Made by a program: the position numbers and the translations under genes
Shown: in pieces, positions 35,450 through 44,110 of the stretch
How positions within the stretch are numbered: position 1 is the first letter of the stretch
Layout: every line of letters starts with the position of its first letter
Notes under the pieces: model-generated
Told to the model about the DNA's origin: nothing
What the model saw: the letters and a program-made list of their open reading frames with translations, nothing else
Databases searched by the model: none
Assembly (NCBI RefSeq): GCF_011769525.1
Contig: NZ_CP050440.1
Location: 5,581,501-5,645,500, forward strand
Reading direction: 5' to 3'
Source of the DNA: Tolypothrix sp. PCC 7910
GTDB lineage: Bacteria; Cyanobacteriota; Cyanobacteriia; Cyanobacteriales; Nostocaceae
Length of the DNA stretch: 64,000 bases

Positions 35450-36553
35450 ATGACACCATCGGTTGCAGATAAAACTTCATCTTCAGTTAAGGACAGGAGA
35501 CGACATACAGACCCGCCTAGTTTATGGGTTGCAGTCGTCATCGGTTCACTGAGCCTACATTTGCTAGCCTTCTGGCTGATCCGCTCATATCAGTCAAGTT
35601 TATTGTGGCGACAGCAAAGCAAAGCTGCAATTCCAGTTGAGGTGATAGAAATTGCTTCGCAACCGAAATCAAAAGCAAAAACCAGAACACAAGTAAAACC
35701 TGTTAATTCTCAAACAAAACCAGTATCTACAAATAAAAAGTTACAACCAAAAAATTCTTCCAAACCAGTAGTAGTTAAAACCGATAGGTTAGCAAAAAAT
35801 TCAAGTCCCACTGTTCCAGATCAAAATGCTGTAGCTTTGGCTGAACAGCGCCAACGTCAACTGGCTGAACAACAGCAACGCGAACTGGCTGAGCAGCGTC
35901 AACGTCAACTGGCTGAACAACAACAACGCGAACTGGCTGAGCAGCGTCAACGTCAACTGGCTGAACAACAACAACGCGAACTAACTGAGCAGCGTCAACG
36001 TCAACTGGCTGAACAACAACAACGCGACCTGGCTGAGCAGCGTCAACGTCAACTGGCTGAACAACAACAACGCGAACTAGCCGAGCAGCGTCAACGTCAG
36101 TTGGCTGAACAACAACAACGCGAGAACTCAAGTAATCTTAATAATCTCGAATCACCTTCTACACCATCTAATACAGCGGGTGGAAGATTAGTTGCAAGTT
36201 TAGTTGGAGAACCTCAACAGGAAGACAGAGGTATAGTTGCTCACCCAGCTAAAATTAAACCCAGCAACCAGCCATTTAGCAAAGGTCTGGAATATGTAAA
36301 GTATATAGAAAAAAAAATTGGCGAGCCTGTAGAAGTGACAGCGCTATTAACAATTTCAGAGAAAGGTAAACTTGAGATGGTTACTGTCATAGATAAAAGC
36401 ATTTCTGAAGAACAAAAAAGCTACTATGAAGACTTTTTAGCCAGTCAAGTATTAAATAACTGGGAATTTGAACCTGCTTATGACAAAGATCCCAACGATC
36501 CCAAACCTAGTAATCTGATAGTACGTATCCGACTACAGCCGCTACCTGAATAA
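35450..36553 (+). CDS. TonB/TolA-like protein with Gln-rich repeats
   Basis: 367 aa from ATG 35450; a TTG at 35438 is in frame. One N-terminal membrane helix (about 27-47, WVAVVIGSLSLHLLAFWLI) is followed by a basic/Pro linker. A 96-residue helical repeat of six units (AEQRQRQLAEQQQREL) comes next. The C-terminal domain (about 270-367) resembles TonB: GEPVEVTALLTISEKGKLEMVTVIDKS and LNNWEFEPAYDKDPNDPKPSNLIVRIRL. Such proteins span the periplasm and energise or brace outer-membrane machines. It follows cyaC by 74 nt on the same strand, so cotranscription is possible. ExbB/ExbD are not nearby. Confidence 0.83.
   Translation: MTPSVADKTSSSVKDRRRHTDPPSLWVAVVIGSLSLHLLAFWLIRSYQSSLLWRQQSKAAIPVEVIEIASQPKSKAKTRTQVKPVNSQTKPVSTNKKLQPKNSSKPVVVKTDRLAKNSSPTVPDQNAVALAEQRQRQLAEQQQRELAEQRQRQLAEQQQRELAEQRQRQLAEQQQRELTEQRQRQLAEQQQRDLAEQRQRQLAEQQQRELAEQRQRQLAEQQQRENSSNLNNLESPSTPSNTAGGRLVASLVGEPQQEDRGIVAHPAKIKPSNQPFSKGLEYVKYIEKKIGEPVEVTALLTISEKGKLEMVTVIDKSISEEQKSYYEDFLASQVLNNWEFEPAYDKDPNDPKPSNLIVRIRLQPLPE
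35840..36127 (+). repeat. 48-bp tandem repeats in the TonB-like gene
   Basis: Six nearly identical units encoding 16 residues each; the last ends in an Asn codon. They are long enough to allow length variation by slippage. Confidence 0.9.
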
Positions 36554-36607
36554 ATTAAAGCTTGAATTGTAAATACTGCTGTGCTATAATATTGAAGTTG
36601 GAAATTT

Positions 36608-36678
36608 GCGGGCGTAGTTTAGTGGTAAAACTATAGCCTTCCAAGCTATTAATGCGGGTTCGATTCCCGCCGCCCGCT
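36608..36678 (+). tRNA. tRNA-Gly (TCC)
   Basis: Acceptor stem GCGGGCG pairs with CGCCCGC. The anticodon stem ATAGC/GCTAT carries loop CTTCCAA (anticodon TCC). The T arm is GCGGG-TTCGATT-CCCGC. About 71 nt, no encoded CCA, discriminator T. Confidence 0.95.
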
Positions 36679-36764
36679 TTAGATATAAAATAGTTGTAAA
36701 GCTTACTAGTAAAGCTTTGCAGAAGTTAGTAAATTTTTTCAACGCAGAGGTAAACTCGAACCAA

Positions 36765-36830
36765 ATTGCTATTCGCGCAGCGTCTCCGCCGGATAAGGAG
36801 AAGGAGAAAGCTACGCAGAGTTAAAGGGTT
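36765..36830. repeat. Dispersed palindromic repeat fragment
   Basis: CGCGCAGCGTCTCCGCCGG followed by GGAGAAGGAGAAAGCTACGC resembles the GC-rich dispersed repeat at 63450-63670. Confidence 0.45.
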
Positions 36831-36869
36831 TCTAAAGCGAATGTCCTAAAAACTAAGGAAATTCTATCC

Positions 36870-37421
36870 TTAGTTATTCTGGGAAACTGGTGTTTTTAAC
36901 ACGCTGGGTATAGCTTCAATCACCCTCTCAGCAATTTGTTCTGGTGTTTCACTTTTATTAATAGTGATTTGTAAATCTGCTTGGGAATAAAGTGGTTGTC
37001 TTTGTTCTAGAAGCGATCGCAACTTTTCCCTAGGGTCAACATCGTGCAACAATGGCCTTGTGTCATCGGCTTCTAATCGGCTGTAAAGTATATCTACTGG
37101 TGCATCTAGCCAAACAATCAAGCCGTGGTGCAAGTAACTCCAGTTTTCTTGACGCGTGACAATCCCCCCACCAGTTGCGATCGCCAATTTAGTAAAAGAA
37201 CACACCTGTGATAACACATCGCTTTCCAACTGACGAAAGGCTGCTTCTCCCGATTCAGCAAATAGCTGATTAATTGATTTTCCGGCTACTTGAACAATGA
37301 CATCATCAGTATCTACAAATCCATAACTTAAGTGTTTTGCTAATAAGCGCCCTACTGTCGTCTTCCCACTACCCATCATCCCAATCAAATACAGGTTAAC
37401 CCCTTGTAATAAACTACTCAC
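36870..37421 (-). CDS. aroK: Shikimate kinase
   Basis: 183 aa, the normal length. Phosphorylates shikimate with ATP in the chorismate pathway. P-loop LIGMMGSGKTTVGRLLA (about 12-28), shikimate-binding DTDDVIVQVAGKSINQLF (Asp-Thr-Asp) and GEAAFRQLESDVL, then VIATGGGIVTRQENW-like ATGGGIV. The LID region holds RPLLHDVDPREKL. It stands alone after an STRR-rich region. Confidence 0.96.
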   Translation of the reverse strand: MSSLLQGVNLYLIGMMGSGKTTVGRLLAKHLSYGFVDTDDVIVQVAGKSINQLFAESGEAAFRQLESDVLSQVCSFTKLAIATGGGIVTRQENWSYLHHGLIVWLDAPVDILYSRLEADDTRPLLHDVDPREKLRSLLEQRQPLYSQADLQITINKSETPEQIAERVIEAIPSVLKTPVSQNN

Positions 37422-37479
37422 CAGTTGCTGCGCTCCAATTATCAGTTATCAGTTGTATTAACTCCTAACTTTATCAGTA

Positions 37480-37578
37480 GATTGGGGATTGGGGACTAGG
37501 GATTGGGGATGAGGGAGATATAACAAATGTTTAATCCCAAACACTAAACCCAATTACCCATTACCAATTACCAAACCC
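37480..37578. repeat. STRR array upstream of aroK
   Basis: GGGGATT/GGGGACT heptamers followed by CCAATTA/CCATTAC heptamers between aroK and the NB-ARC gene. Confidence 0.75.
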
Positions 37579-37590
37579 CAAATCACAAAT

Positions 37591-39192
37591 TTAAATCTCT
37601 AGGTTGAGGCAATTATCTCTAATAAAATTTTTTAAGTTTTCTGTCAAAATTGTCTGGCTCATACTTAAGTAGCTATCTTTCCCGTGAGTTAAATTTAAGT
37701 TTTCCTCAATTAGTCGTTCAACTAAATACTCGATTAACACTGGACTCAGGGAAAAGCGAGATGCTTGTTTTTCGATTAGCGATCGCTTCTGTAATAATTC
37801 CATTGCTTCTAAAATTAATCTTTGTGAAGTTAAGGGTGATAATCCCGGCAGTACTGTATCTTTTTGTAGCTGCCTAATAGATAAAAAGCTGGGATGGAGA
37901 GACAGCCAGTACAAAAGGTATTTTTCTATCTGAGATAAACGTTGGAACTGCTGGTCTAAAATAGCTCTTATTTCACCAAAAACTACAGTTTCTTGAGCTA
38001 TAAACTCAGATATATTGCCAGCAAACAATTCTTGAATTGTGGTTGCTGCCAATTTAATAAATAATGGATTCCCTGCATACCTTTCCACTAATGCGCTGCA
38101 CTCGTCTGGTATTGATTTATGAGTTAAGCCTTTTGCTTTGAGTATTAAGATACTTTCTTGCTGAGTTAAACCACTTAATTTTAGAGAACGAATCGGTAAT
38201 CGTTCTCCTTCTAAAGCAGCAATTTCTTGAGGTTTTTCTCTACTAATCAAGACCACACAACTTTGATGTTGTATATCTCCTAATCGTTTAATTAACTCTC
38301 TATAACCTTCATATTCTTGACGGTAACGAATTTGAGATATTAGGTAATTAGGAGTATTTTTTATACCTATCTTTTCAGAGCGATCGCTACTTTCTAAAAT
38401 CGCATCTAGATGATCAAATACAATTAGACACCGACAAGAACGTAAACCATCTACTACTTGCCAAATTTTACTTTCTAAGGTGTTTGGACTATTGGAATGA
38501 GAAGTTGGAAAAATAACTTGAATTAGTTGATCTAGCAATACCTCTAAAGGAGGAGCAAAATTTAGCGATCGCCAAATCACATACTCAAACTGTTCCTGAA
38601 TTTCTTCTACTAACTTGGTGGAAAATGCAGTTTTCCCAATTCCACCCATACCTAAGATGACCACTAACCGACAGCGCTCTTGCAAAATCCAATCTTGAAT
38701 TTGCATCAGTTCTTGCGTTCGTCCGTGGAACATAGTAGTATTTATGGCTGGATCACTATGTTGTATAAGTGTTGATTCATGAGAAGATAAATTAAAATCT
38801 TTATCTTTGTTTATTTTTATAGAACTAATTACTGGTTGTAAATGAAACCAACCTTTCTTATAACCTGCTTTTTCTAGCAACTGAGTTACCCGGCTCCAAG
38901 TTTTAACTTTGACTGAGTCTCCCACCTGATTACTCAGCATTTCTTCTATATATTTATATAATCCGTTAGATAGATAAACTCTAACAGTGCTGCTACTTCC
39001 ACTTTGATAAACTACTTTGGCAATTTCCGCTGGACTACAACCACAAAGCAAACCTCGTAGAAATTTCTTTTCTACAGGTGTCAAAGCTTTTCCTTTAGCT
39101 GATGCCAAATCTACGTATAACTTTTCTAACTCCCAATAATTTTTAGCTTCTATAAAATCGTCTTCCATTCGAGTAGAACCATCGGTTGCCAT
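37591..39192 (-). CDS. NB-ARC STAND ATPase with N-terminal helical domain, no sensor repeats
   Basis: 533 aa. The N-terminal 115 residues (LEKLYVDLASAKGKALTPVEKKFLRGLL...SPAEIAKVV...VRVYLSNGLYKYIEEML) form the helix-turn-helix-like domain that leads many cyanobacterial NB-ARC/WD40 proteins. The NB-ARC ATPase (about 150-430) has FHGRTQELMQIQDWI, Walker A LGMGGIGKTAFS (Gly181-Thr188), Walker B RCLIVFDHLDAIL and GNPLFIKLAATTIQEL with the expected GxP. A winged-helix region (about 430-500) follows, and then the protein ends without WD40 or TPR repeats. Related proteins usually carry sensor repeats, so this may be a short form or may use a partner. Its role is not known; regulatory or defence signalling is inferred from STAND architecture. 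Confidence 0.85.
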   Translation of the reverse strand: MATDGSTRMEDDFIEAKNYWELEKLYVDLASAKGKALTPVEKKFLRGLLCGCSPAEIAKVVYQSGSSSTVRVYLSNGLYKYIEEMLSNQVGDSVKVKTWSRVTQLLEKAGYKKGWFHLQPVISSIKINKDKDFNLSSHESTLIQHSDPAINTTMFHGRTQELMQIQDWILQERCRLVVILGMGGIGKTAFSTKLVEEIQEQFEYVIWRSLNFAPPLEVLLDQLIQVIFPTSHSNSPNTLESKIWQVVDGLRSCRCLIVFDHLDAILESSDRSEKIGIKNTPNYLISQIRYRQEYEGYRELIKRLGDIQHQSCVVLISREKPQEIAALEGERLPIRSLKLSGLTQQESILILKAKGLTHKSIPDECSALVERYAGNPLFIKLAATTIQELFAGNISEFIAQETVVFGEIRAILDQQFQRLSQIEKYLLYWLSLHPSFLSIRQLQKDTVLPGLSPLTSQRLILEAMELLQKRSLIEKQASRFSLSPVLIEYLVERLIEENLNLTHGKDSYLSMSQTILTENLKNFIRDNCLNLEI

Positions 39193-39660
39193 TAGCGTTA
39201 TTTATGTAATTAATGTAACTAAGGCAATATACTAACGATTCTTCTATGAAATCGGATTAAATTAACGATAAATTTATAACGAATTTAATAACATTCGTTA
39301 GGTGACTTAGCGGTTCTTGCTTGGTTATCTTTAGGCTTAACGGAAATTTAATAAAGATTGTTTGAAACTTTAAGCGCACAAATACTGTCAATCTAAATAG
39401 CTAAGACTTGTCTTTGTTGGAGCGATTTTAGTTAACCATAATACTGTGTTTTTAGTAGCACAGCGGAAGCATTCTCAGATTGAGTTCTTACAAGCTTTCT
39501 TCTCTCAATTTAGCAGACAAAGGTGTAAATGATGACTTACTTTCAAAAAAAGATTATACAAAAAACTTTTGCCAACTTAATACTTTAGTCACAAAAACTA
39601 CTGTAAAGCTCATCTGAGTCAGTCCAGAGAAATCAATGTGGTATGTATGAGGTGCGAACC
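39193..39660. other. Intergenic region, divergent promoters
   Basis: AT-rich spacer with repeated AACGA/TCGTTA motifs near 39230-39300 (for example AACGATAAATTTATAACGAAT and CATTCGTTAG), close to the NB-ARC gene start. They might form an operator, but I cannot name one. Confidence 0.4.
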
Positions 39661-39855
39661 ATGACTCGAATTCGTGACGTTGTGCAAAAAGCTTTAGCAT
39701 GTGGTTATCTAACTGTAGAGGCAGAAAATCAATTAAGACAGCTGTTGACTACTCGATATGATTTGGAAGATTTTAACGCTTTCATGACTTTGCAGGAAGC
39801 CGCTATGAATGGTAATGTCAAGCAAGAATCCCGTGAGCGTTGCGGTATTAAGTAG
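39661..39855 (+). CDS. Small conserved cyanobacterial protein
   Basis: 64 aa from the ATG at 39661, where an AGGTG lies about 8 nt upstream; a farther ATG at 39643 adds six residues. The sequence is helical and charged (TRIRDVVQKALACGYLTVEAENQLRQLL...YDLEDFNAFMTLQEAAMNG). It resembles small soluble proteins widespread in cyanobacteria, with no catalytic motif. Function unknown. It is convergent with the LapA-like gene. Confidence 0.7.
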   Translation: MTRIRDVVQKALACGYLTVEAENQLRQLLTTRYDLEDFNAFMTLQEAAMNGNVKQESRERCGIK

Positions 39856-39982
39856 CCACTATCAATTGTGAAATTTGTCGTTGGTATTTGGCATTGGGTG
39901 TGTCAAGAGTCAAGATTCAAGATTCAACAGTCAAAAGATATTTATCTTCCTTGTAATCCTTGTCACCCCAACTACCCAATCC

Positions 39983-40687
39983 CTACTTACGGGGACGCTC
40001 ATTCTCATCTTGGAAATCATCTTCGTCTTCAAAGAAGCTCCAATCATCGTCATCATCATTTTCTTGGTTAGGAGTTGGGGGTTGATAAGGGGGAATGATA
40101 ACTCGGTAATCCGCATCGTAAATTGATTCAGTCTTTCCTACTGACGTATTTTTTGGTTCGCGGTAGTTGTAGGAATAAACGGAACCAGATTTAGAAGAAC
40201 TTTGAGGTTGCTGGGGACGTTCGTAGGATTTAGATTCGGCAAAATCTTGAGATTGCTGTTGGGTGTTAGATGCTTCTCGAGGATTTTGCTCAAAATTCCA
40301 GTCATCATCTTGATTATTTGTATTCCAGTCATCAAACTCATCATTAGAAGTATTTTCTGTGTTGCTGGCTGGTGGTGGGGTACTAGTAGGGGGAGGAGTA
40401 GTTTCTTTTCTAAAGGTTGTTTTAGTACGTGGTGAGGCTGTTGTGGATTTAAAGCGAGTTTGACGTGGCTGACCAACAAAATAATTTGATATTTTAAACA
40501 AGCTAGTAATGAATACAGATGTTAAAGCCCCAGCTGCAGTTGCAAATAACATCCACATCGCTAATGGTAATGCTTGAGTCCGCATACCCAAAAATACTAA
40601 CGATATAGGAGGTGACCAATTTTGAGTTAACAACAGCGTTAGCCCCCCCAAAATAGCCACTAGCAGAATTAAGCGAATCACATTCAT
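39983..40687 (-). CDS. LapA-like two-helix membrane protein with disordered tail
   Basis: 234 aa. The first about 75 residues hold two hydrophobic helices, VIRLILLVAILGGLTLLLTQNW and LPLAMWMLFATAAGALTSVFITSLF, as in LapA/DUF1049 proteins. The remainder is low-complexity: Pro/Thr-rich, then Asn/Asp/Gln-rich, with a conserved-looking YDADYRVIIPPYQPP near the end and an acidic DDDDDWSFFEDEDDF tail. It should sit in the inner or thylakoid membrane with a long cytoplasmic tail. No function is known to me. It follows ubiX on the same strand after an 83-nt STRR-filled gap. Confidence 0.8.
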   Translation of the reverse strand: MNVIRLILLVAILGGLTLLLTQNWSPPISLVFLGMRTQALPLAMWMLFATAAGALTSVFITSLFKISNYFVGQPRQTRFKSTTASPRTKTTFRKETTPPPTSTPPPASNTENTSNDEFDDWNTNNQDDDWNFEQNPREASNTQQQSQDFAESKSYERPQQPQSSSKSGSVYSYNYREPKNTSVGKTESIYDADYRVIIPPYQPPTPNQENDDDDDWSFFEDEDDFQDENERPRK

Positions 40688-40692
40688 AGAAA

Positions 40693-40773
40693 TTTAGTAA
40701 AGGATAAAGATAAAGGATGAAGGATAAAGCTGAAGGATTACTTCATACTTCATACTTCATACTTCATACTTTA
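40693..40773. repeat. STRR array (AAGGATA and CATACTT heptamers)
   Basis: AAGGATA/AAGGATG units followed by four tandem CATACTT units; fills the ubiX to LapA-like spacer. Confidence 0.8.
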
Positions 40774-41391
40774 ACGATGACCTTGCCATCGCTGAATGGG
40801 GATACAGTCAATATCAAGTTGATCTAAAACACGGGCTACTACAAAATCAACTAAATCCTCAATGGTTTGGGGTTGGTGATACCAAGCAGGAATGGCAGGA
40901 ACAACTCTGACTCCAGCTTCAGCCAAAGCGGTTAAGTTACGCAGGTGAATCAAACTAAAAGGAGTTTCACGAGGAACAATTACCAGCTTTCGACTTTCTT
41001 TGATTTGGACATCAGCTGCCCGTTCTAGTAAATCTGAACTCAAGCCGACTGCGAGTTTGGCAACAGTACTCATACTACATGGCATGATGACCATGCCTAA
41101 AGTACGAAAGGAACCGCTGGCGATTCCTGCTCCCACATCACTCCAAGGATGGCAGTAGAGTTTACCAGAATTGCTCACGCCAGCTTGTTCGCGCCAGAAT
41201 TTCTCTTGAGCTGCTGGTTCTGCTGGCATCCGAATATCCTGTTCTGATTGCCAAACCATGTAAGTAGATTTAGAAGCCACCAGTTCAATTTGATAGTTTG
41301 CTGCTAGCAGATATTTCAAAGCACGAACGGCGTAAATCAAACCGGATGCGCCGGATACGCCTAAAATCAAGGGATAAGTATTATGGGACAC
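40771..41391 (-). CDS. ubiX: Flavin prenyltransferase UbiX
   Basis: 206 aa. Makes prenylated FMN for UbiD decarboxylases. N-terminal FMN loop GVSGASGLIYAVRALKYL (about 9-26), TVAKLAVGLSSDLLERAADVQIKE and RKLVIVPRETPFSLIHLRNLTALAEAGV, the diagnostic dimethylallyl-phosphate/FMN blocks, and PAIPAWYHQPQTIEDLVDFVVARVLDQL at the end. It starts 17 nt after the RNase II/R gene on the same strand, so the two are probably cotranscribed. No ubiD is in the window. Confidence 0.95.
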   Translation of the reverse strand: MSHNTYPLILGVSGASGLIYAVRALKYLLAANYQIELVASKSTYMVWQSEQDIRMPAEPAAQEKFWREQAGVSNSGKLYCHPWSDVGAGIASGSFRTLGMVIMPCSMSTVAKLAVGLSSDLLERAADVQIKESRKLVIVPRETPFSLIHLRNLTALAEAGVRVVPAIPAWYHQPQTIEDLVDFVVARVLDQLDIDCIPIQRWQGHR

Positions 41392-41408
41392 TTTATTTTT
41401 ACAAGTAT

Positions 41409-43763
41409 TTACTCATCCTCTTCGTAAGGTTCTAAGTCCACGGGATCAAGATGACTTGATAGATAGATGTCTGATAAATCGTCATTTGGAGTACTGACAT
41501 CTAAGCCTTTGGCTACACCATCACTCCCAACTGTGACTAAATCAATTTGCTGGCGGTAATAATCGACACTCTTAACTTGTACAGAGACGCGATCGCCTAA
41601 TCTGTAAGAAGCACGGTTTTTCCGTCCAAACAGGGCTTGTTGTCTGGCGCGATATTCGTACCAGTCGTCTTTGAGCGAACTAACATGTACTAGCCCTTCA
41701 ACGCGTAGTGGTATACCTAAATGACCGCTAGCTGCAACTTCCGCTGCAGGAACTTCAATTTCCACAAAGAAACCGTAGGATTGCACGCCAGTAATTACAC
41801 CCTGAAAAACTTGACCGATGCGTTGTTTCATCAGTTGGGCTTTTTGCAGTCCAGCTAAATCGGCTTCTGCTTCTTGAACTTCTTTTTCTCTGTCGTTAAT
41901 TTGGATAATTACCCGCGTTAAATCGCTTTGCAGTTCTTGTTGCAATTCTGGCGGTAAGACATTCCAATTAATTTCTAAGTGAGAAGAAGAATGGCGCAAG
42001 TTTACACGTTCTTTCACCCGGGTATTGCGGCGATCGCGTCCGTGTTCCAACAACGAATAATACACTCGTTGCAACAGCAAATCGGGGTAACGTCGTAAGG
42101 GGGCTGTAAAGTGGAGATATTGCGGTAAAGCCAGTCCAAAGTGCGCCCCTTTGGTAGTAGTGTAACTCGATGGCTTCAGGGTATCTTGCAACAAGTAGGT
42201 CAAAACTTGCTCAGATGCAGATTCCACAAAAGCCCTGGTTAAATGCTGATAATCTAGGGGTTGGATATCTACTTCTGGTTCTAGCGCCAGTTCCACACCT
42301 AGATTTATTGCCAATTTCAGCATTTCTTGCACATCTTCAGCATCTGGTGTGCCTTGGACGCGCCAAATAGCAGGGACTCCCAAGGCGCTGAAGTGAGTAG
42401 CTGTTAGTTGATTGACTAACAGTACTAATTCTGTTAGCAGCGAATGTACGGGTAAATCATTAACTACCACAGCTCCCAAAATCCCTTCATCGTAGTAGGG
42501 GTTTTGATTAGGCGGCAAATTTAACTGTAAGCTACCGCGAGCCAAACGCACCTGTTTCACGGCTTTCCGTAACTCTTCTAGGGTTTGTAGAGTTTGGACA
42601 ACCTGCTCAGATTGCTTGTGAGTATCACCATTGAGGATGGCTTCAGCTTGTTGTTTATTGAGAGCAGTATCTACCTGAATTACGCTGGGTTGAATTTCCC
42701 AATCTATGACTTCGCCGGTTTTGGGGTCGATGTTAATTAAAAATGACAGGGTTAAGCGATCGCTGCCGGCGACTAAAGAACAGCGATCGGCTACCGCATC
42801 TGGTAACATCGGCAGTACTAATTCTCCCAAATACACAGACCGGCCGCGCTTGAGGGCTTCCCGGTCGAGAGCTTCGTCTGGTTGAATATAGTGGGACACA
42901 TCGGTAATATGTACCCCCAAACGCCAAGCACCATTAGCAGTTTTTTCCACACTAAAAGCATTTTCTACGACTTTGGGATCGCCATTCGCTCCCGCGATCG
43001 TCAGAGTAAATAAACTGCGTAAATCTAGCCGATTTTTCAAGTCGGCTTTCAATAGTCTTTTTGGTAACTTGGTAGCGGCTTCGGCTACAGACTCAGAGAA
43101 ATTACGGGCTAAATCATGTTTACAAGTAACTAAATCGATATCAGCCGCCGCTTCTGCATCGCTTCCCAAGATTTGCACAACTCGGCCCAGTGGCGGATAT
43201 TGTGCCAAGGGATAACGTAGTACTTCTACATGGGCTAGGTGATCGAGGGCCTCTTCTAATTTCATGCCGTTTGTTTGCAGCTTCAATTCAAACAGCAAGC
43301 GATCATCAAGAGGAACTGCGCGGAAGCCGCTTTCTACTTGCTTAATCCGGGCTAGTAAAGTGTGATTAGAGCGTTCAAGAATCAGCTTCACCTCGCCTTC
43401 AGGGGAGCGACGACGGCTACCTTCTTTGAGGACTCTGACCAAAACGCGATCGCCATTCCACGCATTACTAAGATGGCTTTCACGGATGTAAATATCCTCA
43501 GCCCCTTCCACATCTTGAATTGCGAAGCAAAAACCCTTACTAGAACAACGGAGTTTGGCTTCAATCAATCCTTCTTCGGTCAGGCGGCGATATTTGCCCC
43601 GTTCTTTAACTAGAATTCCGATTTTCTCTAATATGTCTAGAGCAATGTGAAGTTTTTGTAAACTGTTTTCATCCTCGCAGCCAAGTTTCTTTTCCAAAAC
43701 TTTACGAGCTACCAATTTATCATCGGTGAAATTGGCAAGGAGTGTAGCGATTGAAAATTCCAT
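41409..43763 (-). CDS. rnr: RNase II/RNase R family exoribonuclease
   Basis: 784 aa. Processive 3'-5' RNA degradation. An N-terminal winged-helix-like segment (KVLEKKLGCEDENSLQKLHIALDIL) is followed by a cold-shock-type region (about 60-180). The RNB catalytic domain (about 240-560) has the acidic cluster LGVHITDVSHYIQPDEALDREALKRGRSVYL and VLPMLPDAVADRCSLVAG, later FTAPLRRYPDLLLQRVYYSLL. A C-terminal S1 domain runs about 645-725 (GQVFQGVITGVQSYGFFVEIE ... GLVHVSSLKDDWY) with an acidic tail. S1 placement and length fit RNase R/VacB better than RNase II. It lies upstream of ubiX. Its leader (43764-44110) is highly structured. Confidence 0.94.
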   Translation of the reverse strand: MEFSIATLLANFTDDKLVARKVLEKKLGCEDENSLQKLHIALDILEKIGILVKERGKYRRLTEEGLIEAKLRCSSKGFCFAIQDVEGAEDIYIRESHLSNAWNGDRVLVRVLKEGSRRRSPEGEVKLILERSNHTLLARIKQVESGFRAVPLDDRLLFELKLQTNGMKLEEALDHLAHVEVLRYPLAQYPPLGRVVQILGSDAEAAADIDLVTCKHDLARNFSESVAEAATKLPKRLLKADLKNRLDLRSLFTLTIAGANGDPKVVENAFSVEKTANGAWRLGVHITDVSHYIQPDEALDREALKRGRSVYLGELVLPMLPDAVADRCSLVAGSDRLTLSFLINIDPKTGEVIDWEIQPSVIQVDTALNKQQAEAILNGDTHKQSEQVVQTLQTLEELRKAVKQVRLARGSLQLNLPPNQNPYYDEGILGAVVVNDLPVHSLLTELVLLVNQLTATHFSALGVPAIWRVQGTPDAEDVQEMLKLAINLGVELALEPEVDIQPLDYQHLTRAFVESASEQVLTYLLQDTLKPSSYTTTKGAHFGLALPQYLHFTAPLRRYPDLLLQRVYYSLLEHGRDRRNTRVKERVNLRHSSSHLEINWNVLPPELQQELQSDLTRVIIQINDREKEVQEAEADLAGLQKAQLMKQRIGQVFQGVITGVQSYGFFVEIEVPAAEVAASGHLGIPLRVEGLVHVSSLKDDWYEYRARQQALFGRKNRASYRLGDRVSVQVKSVDYYRQQIDLVTVGSDGVAKGLDVSTPNDDLSDIYLSSHLDPVDLEPYEEDE

Positions 43764-43839
43764 GCAGTGAACCGACCTTTGGTCAAAACATCATTTTTCT
43801 TTGAATCTGTTGTTTCCTGTATACCCTCACGGACTACAG

Positions 43840-44110
43840 ATACGAGCTAGAAACTAAATACCCGCAAGCAGGGATTCTGAAGTTCCAGGGGATGTTGCCC
43901 ACTCACCCTGCGAAAAGGCGCAGAAGTGACTACATTCTCACTGCACGACAATCTCAGAATTCACCTGCGGTTGAGTTCCTTCATCCAGTCCAACGGACAA
44001 AGCACGCCTGATCAGATTTTGCCCCATTAGGTAATTACGCGACCGATTTTTGAGATGCTTGGATGGTAGAACTTTCCATGCTGCTCAAAAACGCTATGCA
44101 GGGGAACAGG
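43840..44110. ncRNA. Strongly structured region upstream of rnr, candidate ncRNA or leader
   Basis: The outer stem pairs ATTCTGA at 43874-43880 with TCAGAAT at 43954-43960, extended by CCGC/AGG (43862-43872) with CCTGCGG (43964-43970). It encloses an asymmetric bubble and an inner hairpin: CACT/CTGCG at 43900-43912 pairing with CGCAG/AGTG at 43919-43928, loop AAAAGG. Further hairpins lie at about 43989-43999 (GTCC-AAC-GGAC) and 44053-44090. GC content is above that of the flanks. The stem-bubble-stem plan recalls 6S RNA, but I cannot confirm this or assign the strand. A 5' leader of rnr on the minus strand is the alternative. Confidence 0.4.

Noticed and set aside
35775-36131. 118-codon Val/Asp-rich frame antisense to the TonB-like repeats
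   Set aside because: Shadow of the 48-bp repeat in the sense gene.
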